A stretch of 5,823 nucleotides of DNA from Actinomycetes bacterium (lineage in GTDB: Bacteria > Actinomycetota > CALGFH01). Made by a program: the position numbers and the translations under genes. The stretch lies in assembly GCA_030152105.1 (NCBI GenBank), contig JASLIH010000635.1:1-5823 (forward strand), in the 5' to 3' direction. Every line of letters starts with the position of its first letter. The first letter of the stretch is position 1. The notes beneath the pieces are model-generated. The model was not told the DNA's origin and did no database searches. It worked only from the letters and a program-made list of their open reading frames with translations. This document shows, in pieces, positions 1 to 4,606 of the stretch.

Positions 1-417
1 TGTCCACGGCAGGCCGGAGCCGGCGATGACCTGCTCGGCGGCCAGCTTGGACGCGAAGTAGCCGAACATGGCGCGGTCGATGCGGCTGGTGACCGGGACC
101 CGGTCGGCCCCGACGACCGAGATGAAGACCAGGTGCCGGGCCCCGGCCCGCGACGCCGCCTGGACCAGGTGCCGGGCCTTGTCCCCGTCGCCTCTGGGGC
201 CGCCGGCGCAGTGGACGATGATCTCGGCTCCCTCCACCGCGGCGTCGATCCCCTCGCCGGTGGCGAGGTCGCCGGTCGCGAGCTCGACACCCGCCCGGGG
301 CTCGCGGGTGCGGCGGCTGAGGACTCGGACGTCGCAGCCGGCGTCCAGCAGCCGTGGGACGACCAGCCGTCCCAGGGTGCCGGTGCCGCCGGTGACCAGG
401 ATGGGTGGTGACGCCAT
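1..417 (-). CDS. Atypical SDR / NmrA-like NAD(P)-binding oxidoreductase, C-terminus beyond window
   Basis: The visible N-terminal 139 residues begin MASPPILVTGGTGTLG, a Rossmann dinucleotide-binding start with the glycine-rich TGGTGTLG motif at residues 9-16. Arginines after the second strand (about 35-36, in VLSRRTREP) suggest NADP(H) rather than NAD(H); this is inference. IIVHCAGG (66-73) ends strand 4, HLVFISVVGAD (95-105) is strand 5, and Y120/K124 in YFASKLAAE fit the YxxxK catalytic pair. Families of this type include NmrA-like regulators, YwnB-like proteins and NAD-dependent epimerases; the missing C-terminus holds the substrate site, so the reaction cannot be named. Probably cytoplasmic, with no signal peptide. 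The ATG at 417 has a Shine-Dalgarno AGGAG at 430-426, 8 nt upstream. It is divergent from the sigma factor gene 494-1384, and oxidoreductases or epimerases are the usual targets of ECF41 sigma factors, so control by that sigma factor is likely. Confidence 0.9.
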   Translation of the reverse strand, partial: MASPPILVTGGTGTLGRLVVPRLLDAGCDVRVLSRRTREPRAGVELATGDLATGEGIDAAVEGAEIIVHCAGGPRGDGDKARHLVQAASRAGARHLVFISVVGADRVPVTSRIDRAMFGYFASKLAAEQVIAGSGLPWT

Positions 418-431
418 GGTTCCTGCTCCTT

Positions 432-459
432 GTCACATCGGTCGTCTGTGGTGGGTCAT
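432..459 (+). promoter_or_regulatory. ECF41/SigJ-like promoter of the sigma factor gene
   Basis: A perfect TGTCACA lies at 431-437 and, 16 nt after it, GGTCAT at 454-459. As I recall, ECF41-type and mycobacterial SigJ-dependent promoters read GTCACA-N16-CGTCCT; here the -35 hexamer is exact, the spacer is exact, and the -10 matches 4 of 6. A transcript would begin near 465, giving a leader of about 30 nt with GAGGGGA (476-482) as ribosome binding site for the ATG at 494. The orientation implies that the sigma factor drives its own gene. On the opposite strand, GTCATC (468-463) with CGACCG (444-439) is a weaker candidate for the divergent SDR gene, with an 18-nt spacer. Confidence 0.55.
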
Positions 460-468
460 CTGGATGAC
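455..468. repeat. Perfect palindrome between divergent promoters
   Basis: GTCATC-TG-GATGAC has two perfect 6-bp arms separated by 2 bp. It overlaps the proposed -10 box of the sigma gene and the proposed -35 of the divergent SDR gene, where an operator would be expected. A second inverted pair, TCACATC at 433-439 and GATGTGA at 484-490, encloses it. The symmetry is seen directly; a function as operator or mRNA hairpin is inferred. A chance origin is possible at this length, although the 76-bp region is unusually rich in such symmetry. Confidence 0.4.
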
Positions 469-493
469 ACCGCAAGAGGGGAAGATGTGACCG

Positions 494-1384
494 ATGGACG
501 AGAACGAGTGGCTGGCCGACCGCTTCGAGGACCACCGGGCCCATCTGCGGGCGGTGGCCTACCGGATGCTCGGCTCGCTCACCGAGGCCGACGACGCCGT
601 CCAGGACACCTGGCTGCGGCTCAGCCGCTCCGGCGCAGACGGCGTCGAGAACCTCGGCGGGTGGTTGACCACGATCGTCGCCCGGGTCTGCCTGAACATG
701 CTGCGGTCGCGCACCACCCGGCGCGAGGAGGCCCTCGGCGTCCACCTGCCCGATCCCGTCATCAGCCCTCCGGGCGTGCTCCAGCCCGACGAGGAGGCGG
801 TGCTGGCCGACTCGGTCGGCCTCGCCCTCCTGGTCGTGCTCGACACCCTGTCACCGGCGGAGCGGCTCGCCTTCGTGCTCCACGACATGTTCCAGCTGCC
901 CTTCGAGGAGATCGCTCCCATGGTCGGCCGGTCCCCTACGGCGGCCAGGCAGCTCGCCAGCCGGGCACGGCGGCGGGTCAAAGGGGCCGACCTCCCGGCC
1001 GCCGACCCCGACCTGGCTCGGCAACGCGACGTGGTCGACGCCTTCTTCCTGGCCGCCCGTGGCGGCGACCTCGGCGCCCTCGTCGCGCTGCTCGACCCCG
1101 ACGTCGTGCTGCGAGCCGACTTCGGGGCCAGGCGGCCCGCCGCCTCCCGGGTGGTCCGCGGCGCGGCGGCTGTCGCCAGGCAGGCGGTCCTGGGCGCGCT
1201 CCCCGGGGCCGACCTGCATCCCGCGCTGGTCAACGGCGCGGCCGGCGCGGTCGTGACGGTGGGTGGACGGCCGTTCGCGGTGCTGGGGTTCACCGTGGCC
1301 GAGGGCAGGATCCTGGAGATCGACGCCATCGCCGACCCCGAACGCGTCCGGAGGGTCGCCGCCGCCGTCCTGGGCGGCGGCTGA
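494..1384 (+). CDS. sigJ: ECF RNA polymerase sigma factor, SigJ/ECF41 type, with C-terminal SnoaL-like domain
   Basis: This 296-residue sigma factor directs RNA polymerase to a small regulon. Sigma region 2 spans about residues 8-75, with the typical AYRMLGSLTEADDAVQDTWL (23-42) and GGWLTTIVARVCLNMLRSR (55-73). Sigma region 4 spans about 105-163: LDTLSPAERLAFVLHDMF, then the helix-turn-helix PFEEIAPMVGRSPTAARQLASRARR. GVHLPDPVIS (82-91) in the linker resembles the conserved linker motif of this group. Residues about 175-290 form a SnoaL/NTF2-like domain, which in ECF41 proteins takes the place of an anti-sigma factor as activity switch. No anti-sigma gene is adjacent, in keeping with this. 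The family's DGGGK motif is degenerate here (DFGAR, 209-213). An in-frame TGA at 488-490 makes ATG 494 the first possible start; GAGGGGA (476-482) is the ribosome binding site. The symbol reflects family membership, not proven orthology to mycobacterial SigJ. Confidence 0.93.
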   Translation: MDENEWLADRFEDHRAHLRAVAYRMLGSLTEADDAVQDTWLRLSRSGADGVENLGGWLTTIVARVCLNMLRSRTTRREEALGVHLPDPVISPPGVLQPDEEAVLADSVGLALLVVLDTLSPAERLAFVLHDMFQLPFEEIAPMVGRSPTAARQLASRARRRVKGADLPAADPDLARQRDVVDAFFLAARGGDLGALVALLDPDVVLRADFGARRPAASRVVRGAAAVARQAVLGALPGADLHPALVNGAAGAVVTVGGRPFAVLGFTVAEGRILEIDAIADPERVRRVAAAVLGGG

Positions 1385-1397
1385 TCTCAGGCCGCCG
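1375..1397. terminator. Possible bidirectional hairpin across both stop codons
   Basis: CGGCGGCTGA (1375-1384) can pair with TCAG (1387-1390) and GCCGCCG with a single bulged G at 1391, giving about ten pairs around a 2-nt centre that would open to a 4-nt loop. The hairpin contains the TGA of the sigma gene (1382-1384) and the stop of the desaturase gene (1387-1389 on the other strand). No T-tract follows on either side, so it is not a canonical intrinsic terminator. It is the only obvious structure where two convergent genes are separated by 2 bp. Confidence 0.3.
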
Positions 1398-2433
1398 GGC
1401 GCAGCGGCGCGCTCACGCTATGGAGGTGGCGCAGGGCCTCCGCATAGGAGCCGACCAGGCTCGCTTCGGCGTAGAGGAGGCCGTGGTGGCGGCAGAACTC
1501 GCGGACCAGGGGCTGGGCGCGGCGCAGGTTGGGGCGGGGCATGTTGGGGAACAGGTGGTGCTCGATCTGGTAGTTGAGGCCGCCGAGGAGGAAGTCGACG
1601 AAGCGGCTGCCGCGCACGTTGCGTGAGGTCAGCACCTGGCGTCGCAGGAAGTCCACCTGGTCGGCTTGGGTGAGGGTCGGCATGCCCTTGTGGTTGGGCG
1701 CGAACGAGCAGCCCAGATACAGACCGAACAGGCCCTGCTGGACGAGCACGAAGGCCACCGCCTGAAGCGGGGTGAGGACCAGCAGCAGGGCGGTGAGGTA
1801 GACGGCGAGATGGACCAGGAGCAGGAGCGCCTCGGCCGCATTGGCCCGGCCGCGGCCTTGGACGATGGCCTTGATGCTGGCCACGTGGAGGTGGGCCGCC
1901 TCCAGCAGCAGCAACGGGAAGAACAGGAACGCCTGGGAGCGGGTGATCATCCGGGCCAGGCCGTGTTTGCCGCGGGCCTGGGCGGCGGTGAACGCCAGCA
2001 CGGCGATGCCGATGTCGGGGTCGAGGTCTTCGTCGTTGGGGTTGGTGTGGTGGGCGTTGTGCTTGGGGACCCACCAGCCAAAGCTGATCCCGACCAGCAG
2101 GTTGCCGTGGAGGAGCCCGGCCAGGTCGTTGGCGCGGCGACTGCGGAAGATCTGGCGGTGGCCGGCGTCATGGCCGACGAAGGTCAGCTGGGTGGCCACC
2201 ACGGCAAGGTAGGCGGCCGTGACCAGCTGCCACCAGGACTCGCCCAGGAGAAAGAACGCCACCAGACCGGCAGCGAGCAGGGCCAGGTTGAGGCCGATCT
2301 TGCCCGCATACCAGCCGTGCCGCCGGTCCAGCAGCCCGGCCTGTTTGATCTGCCGCGACAACAAGGTGTACTCACTCCAGCGACCCTTGCCCGAAGGCGG
2401 GACGGTGGCGAGTGGCTGGTCGAGCGCGGCCAT
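1387..2433 (-). CDS. Membrane fatty acid desaturase (acyl-CoA/acyl-lipid, front-end-like)
   Basis: This 348-residue integral membrane di-iron desaturase introduces a double bond into a fatty acyl chain using O2 and electrons from a ferredoxin or cytochrome partner. The three histidine boxes are intact: HDAGH (88-92), HNAHH (125-129) and QIEHH (289-293), the last continuing LFPNMPRPNL as in linoleoyl-CoA / delta-6-like and DesA3-like enzymes. FAPNHKGM (244-251) is another conserved family motif. Hydrophobic segments lie near 48-64, 69-86, 165-180, 201-222 and 224-240. No cytochrome b5 domain is fused and no reductase gene lies nearby, so the electron donor is encoded elsewhere. Regioselectivity cannot be read from sequence. 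The ATG at 2433 has a strong GAGGAG at 2444-2439, 5 nt upstream. It converges on the sigma gene with only 2 bp between stop codons. Confidence 0.93.
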   Translation of the reverse strand: MAALDQPLATVPPSGKGRWSEYTLLSRQIKQAGLLDRRHGWYAGKIGLNLALLAAGLVAFFLLGESWWQLVTAAYLAVVATQLTFVGHDAGHRQIFRSRRANDLAGLLHGNLLVGISFGWWVPKHNAHHTNPNDEDLDPDIGIAVLAFTAAQARGKHGLARMITRSQAFLFFPLLLLEAAHLHVASIKAIVQGRGRANAAEALLLLVHLAVYLTALLLVLTPLQAVAFVLVQQGLFGLYLGCSFAPNHKGMPTLTQADQVDFLRRQVLTSRNVRGSRFVDFLLGGLNYQIEHHLFPNMPRPNLRRAQPLVREFCRHHGLLYAEASLVGSYAEALRHLHSVSAPLRPAA

Positions 2434-2482
2434 GCAGGCTCCTCAGGTCGTCGGTGGAACGGCGGCCCAGGGTCCGGGAGCC

Positions 2483-2510
2483 TTGCGAACGGCAGCCGCC
2501 CTGACAGGAT
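2483..2510 (+). promoter_or_regulatory. Candidate housekeeping promoter for the GSP17M-like gene
   Basis: TTGCGA (2483-2488) and CAGGAT (2505-2510) are separated by 16 nt and resemble the actinobacterial TTGACA-N17-TAGGAT pattern (4 of 6 and 5 of 6 matches). This is the best promoter-like pair found by eye for the rightward gene in the intergenic region 2434-2604. It would give a leader of about 85-90 nt that includes the small hairpin at 2542-2558. Confidence 0.25.
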
Positions 2511-2541
2511 CGGCTACATGATCAGTGTGCACCTCCAACCG

Positions 2542-2558
2542 GCTCCGCAAACCGGAGC
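2542..2558 (+). other. Small hairpin in the leader of the GSP17M-like gene
   Basis: GCTCCG (2542-2547) and CGGAGC (2553-2558) are perfect 6-bp inverted arms around the loop CAAAC. It lies about 46 nt before the chosen start at 2605, in the 171-bp divergent region, and is followed by no T-tract. A role in mRNA structure is possible but not shown. Confidence 0.25.
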
Positions 2559-2604
2559 GGCGGCTCGAGGCCCACTGGCGACGATGGTATGCCATGCTCG
2601 GCCG

Positions 2605-3045
2605 ATGAGCTCACCTGGGCGACTGGCGACCATCAACCGGGTGATGGCGGTGCTGGACACTGCCGAGGCCGCCGTGGCCGCGGCCGGGGCGCTGGAGCGG
2701 GCGGGGTTCGCCTCCGGCGACGTGCTCGTACTGGCCGGGGAGCGGGACGCCGAGCGGATCGACAGCCTCGGCAACGCGGGCGGGGCGTGGGCCCGGGCGC
2801 GGCGGCTGCTGTCGTTCACCCTGGCTGACCAGATGGTCGACCTGGCCGTCTACGTGGCCGCGCTGCGGGACGGGCGGACGGTGCTGTCGGTGCTGGTGGC
2901 GGGGGAGGGCGGGCGGGAGCGGGCCAAGCGGGCCCTTGCCGGGTCGGGTGCGCATTTCGTGAACTTCTTCGGGCGGTTCGCCACCGAGGACATGGTGCCC
3001 TGGCGTGGTCCCGAACTGCCGCTGCCGCCCTGGCTGCGGCGCTAG
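2605..3045 (+). CDS. GSP17M/YflT-like ferredoxin-fold protein of unknown function
   Basis: The 146-residue product has two halves, each reading as strand-helix-strand. The first is INRVMAVLDTAEAAVAAAGALERAGF followed by GDVLVLAGE (10-46); the second is TVLSVLVAG, a helix at 103-112, then GAHFVNFFGRFATEDM (115-130). This pattern fits the small domain named after Bacillus general stress protein 17M, common in actinobacterial and chloroflexal proteins of unknown role; the assignment is from pattern memory. It looks cytoplasmic, with no signal peptide or membrane segment. The start is uncertain: ATG 2605 is chosen because good coding character begins there, but no clear Shine-Dalgarno precedes it; ATG 2584, 2644 and 2518 are in the same frame. 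CATGCT six bases before 2605 could be a weak -10 for leaderless transcription. The C-terminal PELPLPPWLRR is a short basic tail. It converges on the cupin gene with overlapping stop codons. Confidence 0.75.
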   Translation: MSSPGRLATINRVMAVLDTAEAAVAAAGALERAGFASGDVLVLAGERDAERIDSLGNAGGAWARARRLLSFTLADQMVDLAVYVAALRDGRTVLSVLVAGEGGRERAKRALAGSGAHFVNFFGRFATEDMVPWRGPELPLPPWLRR

Positions 3046-3057
3046 GCCGACTCGGCC
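3042..3057. terminator. Shared CTAG stop codons followed by a GGCCG/CGGCC hairpin
   Basis: CTAG at 3042-3045 supplies TAG to the rightward gene (3043-3045) and, on the other strand, TAG to the cupin gene (3044-3042), so the two coding sequences overlap by 4 bp. Directly adjoining is GGCCGA-C-TCGGCC (3045-3057), which can fold with a 5-bp stem and 3-nt loop. No T-run follows, so a terminator function is only suggested by position. Confidence 0.35.
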
Positions 3058-3389
3058 GGGGCGAAGAAGACCAGGACCGACAGGCGCTCGGTGATGTCGT
3101 GGAAGCGGTGGGGGACGGTGCGGGCGACGAACAGCACGCCGCCGGGCTCGACCGGGTGGTCCTGGCCGGCCACCTCCAGCTGGGCCCGGCCGGAGAGGAC
3201 CACGTAGACCTCGTCCTCCTGGTGGGGCTCCTGGGGGTCGTCGGCCCCCGGGTCAAGGACGTACAGGCCGCAGCTCATCGAGTCGCGGCGCAGGAACTCG
3301 AGGTACAGCTCGCCGGTGCGGTGCTGCACCTCGGCCCTGGCCTCCTCGAGGGAGGCGGCGTCGAACGCCTCGACGGCGGGTTCGTCCAT
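3042..3389 (-). CDS. Small single-domain cupin (cupin_2-like) protein
   Basis: This 115-residue protein has the two cupin motifs of a beta-barrel. Motif 1 is PHQEDEVYVVLSGRAQLEVAG (55-75), with H56 and E60 as likely metal ligands, the middle position of the usual HxH being E58. Motif 2 is PGGVLFVARTVPHRFHDI (82-99), with H94 as ligand. The N-terminal ~40 residues form a short helix and a first strand (ELYLEFLRRDSMSCGLYVL). Small stand-alone cupins of this type have many roles (isomerase, dioxygenase, sugar or metal sensing), and none can be chosen here. It is far too short to be gentisate 1,2-dioxygenase (about 350 residues, two barrels). An in-frame TAG 12 bases upstream makes ATG 3389 the first possible start. 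It is either leaderless, from TAGGAT at 3401-3396, or uses the AGGA within it as ribosome binding site. Confidence 0.9.
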   Translation of the reverse strand: MDEPAVEAFDAASLEEARAEVQHRTGELYLEFLRRDSMSCGLYVLDPGADDPQEPHQEDEVYVVLSGRAQLEVAGQDHPVEPGGVLFVARTVPHRFHDITERLSVLVFFAPAESA

Positions 3390-3395
3390 CCGCGA

Positions 3396-3401
3396 ATCCT
3401 A
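3396..3401 (-). promoter_or_regulatory. TAGGAT -10 element for leaderless cupin transcription
   Basis: On the minus strand TAGGAT, an ideal actinobacterial -10 hexamer, is followed by TCGCGG and then the cupin ATG at 3389. A 6-nt gap to the first A of the start codon is what leaderless transcripts require. The -35 region is poor (GGAGCA with a 17-nt spacer). The internal AGGA could instead act as a ribosome binding site 9 nt before the start, so the two readings compete. Confidence 0.45.
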
Positions 3402-3440
3402 CCTGGTGCCCTCCATGGTGCTCCGGCGCGCCCGGGTCAG

Positions 3441-3551
3441 CGAGGTATCGTGAGCGCCTGCCTGGTCGCCACCCACGACCCCGACGTCCTCGCCCTCGCC
3501 GACCGGGATCTGCGCCTGGCCGACGGCGAGCTCACGGAGCGAGCGCCATGA
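3441..3551 (+). pseudogene. C-terminal relic of an ABC transporter ATP-binding protein
   Basis: The frame ending at TGA 3549-3551 reads CLVATHDPDVLALADR, then DLRLADGELTERAP. This is the H-loop (switch histidine in ATHD) and following C-terminal strands of LolD/MacB-like ABC ATPases. Resemblance starts near 3441. Walker A, signature and Walker B regions are absent; the DNA upstream is the start region of the oppositely oriented cupin gene. No rescue of the missing part is visible in other frames of the 60 bp before it. A GTG at 3450, with GAGG 4 nt upstream, could still give a 33-residue peptide. Its TGA overlaps the next gene's ATG as ATGA, so the relic preserves the end of an old operon and may still act as a coupled leader cistron. 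Confidence 0.7.
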
Positions 3552-4606
3552 AGATCTGTCGATTTATCAACATCGAAGCGGGACCTCGCGGCGCCCAAGC
3601 AGGGGGTGCCGGGCCCATCGACGGTGGGGACGGCGGCCCGGCGGGCGGGGGCGGCGGCCCGGCTGGGGGGCGGGTGCGGGTGGGGTATCTCGATGGGGAG
3701 GTGGTGGTGCCGGTGGCGGATGGGGAGGGGCGGGCGGGGCTGGAGGCGGTGCTCGACCTGGCCATGGCGGCCAATGCCGACCCGGGGCTGCGGCCCGCGG
3801 CGGATGGGGAGGCGGTGGCGCTGGAGGAGGTGCGGCTGCTGGCGCCGGTGGCCGAGCCGCCGTCGATCCGGGACTTCTACGCCTTCGAGCAGCATGTGCG
3901 GACGGCCAGGTCGCGGCGGGGGCTGGAGATGCACCCGGACTGGTACGAGCTGCCCGTCTTCTACTTCACCAACCCGGCGGCGGTCCTCGGCCCGGGCGAC
4001 CCGGTGGCCGCGCCGCCCCGGTCGGCCGAGCTCGACTACGAGCTGGAGGTGGCCTGCGTGCTCGGCCGCGGCGGGACCAACCTGCGCCTGGAGGACGCCG
4101 ACCGGGCCGTCGCCGGGTTCATGGTCATGAACGACTGGTCGGCCCGGGACATCCAGCGACGCGAGATGGCCCAGTCGCTGGGACCGGCCAAGGGCAAGGA
4201 CTTCGCCACCTCGCTGGGGCCGACCCTGGTCACGGCGGCGGAGTTCGCCCCCGGCGGCGTGCGGGAGGTGCCGAGCGCGGTGATGACGGCAACGGTCAAC
4301 GGCGTCGAGTGGTCGCGGGCCGACCTGGACGGGCTGTGGTGGAGCTTCGCCGAGATGCTGGTCTACGCCAGCGAATGGGCACCTGTCCGCCGCGGCGACG
4401 TGCTCGGGTCGGGCACCTGCGGGACCGGCTGCATCCTGGAGCTGTCGCTGGTCCACGGGGCCGACAAGTACCCCTATCTCCAGCCCGGCGACCAGGTCGA
4501 GCTGGAGGTGGCCGGGCTGGGCGCGCTGGCCAGCCCGGTGGTGGCCGGCGACGCCCCGCCGTTCCAGCCCGACCCCGACCGCATACGGCCGAGGCTGGGC
4601 CAATGA
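3548..4606 (+). CDS. Fumarylacetoacetate hydrolase (FAH) family enzyme
   Basis: This 352-residue metal-dependent C-C hydrolase-family enzyme has the FAH catalytic core. IRDFYAFEQHVRTAR (107-121) carries the family's Asp and His positions. The metal ligands appear as E165 and E167 in LDYELEVA and D196 in MNDWSARDIQ. K216 in GPAKGKDF matches the active-site Lys of fumarylacetoacetase, and the glycine-rich SGTCGTG (288-294) is the C-terminal family motif. MNDWSARDIQ with the following LGP.KGK.F is close to true fumarylacetoacetases, but related enzymes act on fumarylpyruvate, oxaloacetate or 2-keto acids, so the substrate is open. The N-terminal strand pair MKICRFINIEAG / RVRVGYLDGEVVVPV is split by a roughly 29-residue Gly/Pro/Ala-rich insertion (13-41). 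GGAG at 3536-3539 is the ribosome binding site, 8 nt before ATG. The first ten codons are strikingly A+T-rich. The end overlaps the next gene as ATGA, implying translational coupling. Confidence 0.93.
   Translation: MKICRFINIEAGPRGAQAGGAGPIDGGDGGPAGGGGGPAGGRVRVGYLDGEVVVPVADGEGRAGLEAVLDLAMAANADPGLRPAADGEAVALEEVRLLAPVAEPPSIRDFYAFEQHVRTARSRRGLEMHPDWYELPVFYFTNPAAVLGPGDPVAAPPRSAELDYELEVACVLGRGGTNLRLEDADRAVAGFMVMNDWSARDIQRREMAQSLGPAKGKDFATSLGPTLVTAAEFAPGGVREVPSAVMTATVNGVEWSRADLDGLWWSFAEMLVYASEWAPVRRGDVLGSGTCGTGCILELSLVHGADKYPYLQPGDQVELEVAGLGALASPVVAGDAPPFQPDPDRIRPRLGQ
3632..3663 (+). repeat. 21-bp-period repeat in the FAH-family gene
   Basis: The 11-mer GGCGGCCCGGC occurs at 3632-3642 and again at 3653-3663, exactly 21 bp (seven codons) apart, encoding successive GGPAGGG and GGPAGGR units at about residues 29-42. 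The phase-preserving period suggests expansion by slippage or tandem duplication within the low-complexity insertion. Confidence 0.7.
3665..3685 (+). other. Canonical G-quadruplex motif 1
   Basis: Four G-runs, GGGGGG (3665-3670), GGG (3672-3674), GGG (3678-3680) and GGGG (3682-3685), are joined by loops C, TGC and T. They lie on the coding strand, so the mRNA carries the same motif about 120 nt inside the FAH-family gene. Folding is inferred from the canonical pattern only. Confidence 0.55.
3722..3739 (+). other. Canonical G-quadruplex motif 2, all single-nucleotide loops
   Basis: GGGGAGGGGCGGGCGGGG has four G-runs separated by single bases A, C and C, the loop lengths that favour the most stable quadruplexes. 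It lies on the coding strand of the FAH-family gene, 36 nt after motif 1. Both fall in a stretch where codons end mostly in G. Confidence 0.6.

Noticed and set aside
68..490. Rightward open frame of 140 codons over the SDR gene
   Set aside because: The minus strand encodes a textbook Rossmann start with TGGTGTLG and YxxxK and a good ribosome binding site; the rightward frame shows no domain.
430..1626. Long rightward open frame of 398 codons over the sigma gene and the desaturase end
   Set aside because: It is arginine- and proline-rich with no recognisable domain, overlaps two well-supported genes in other frames, and is the usual result of few stop codons in G+C-rich DNA.
1666..2604. Rightward extension of the GSP17M-like frame back to 1666, giving 459 residues
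   Set aside because: The upstream part is antisense to the desaturase gene with its intact histidine boxes. Its Gly/Gln/Glu-rich translation shows no domain, and between 2518 and 2604 the codon choice is not like the real genes.
3042..3389. Cupin gene as gentisate 1,2-dioxygenase completing a gentisate pathway with the FAH and DinB-like genes
   Set aside because: The protein has 115 residues and one barrel, whereas gentisate dioxygenase is about three times longer with two cupin domains; it is also on the opposite strand.
3403..3416. Tiny leftward frame ATG-GAG-GGC-ACC-AGG-TAG upstream of the cupin start as a regulatory upstream ORF
   Set aside because: It has five codons, no ribosome binding site, and would be absent from the transcript if the gene is leaderless.
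3437..4603. Leftward open frame of 388 codons antisense to the FAH-family gene
   Set aside because: The translation is rich in His, Arg, Gly and Pro with no motif, while the plus strand encodes a clear FAH catalytic core.
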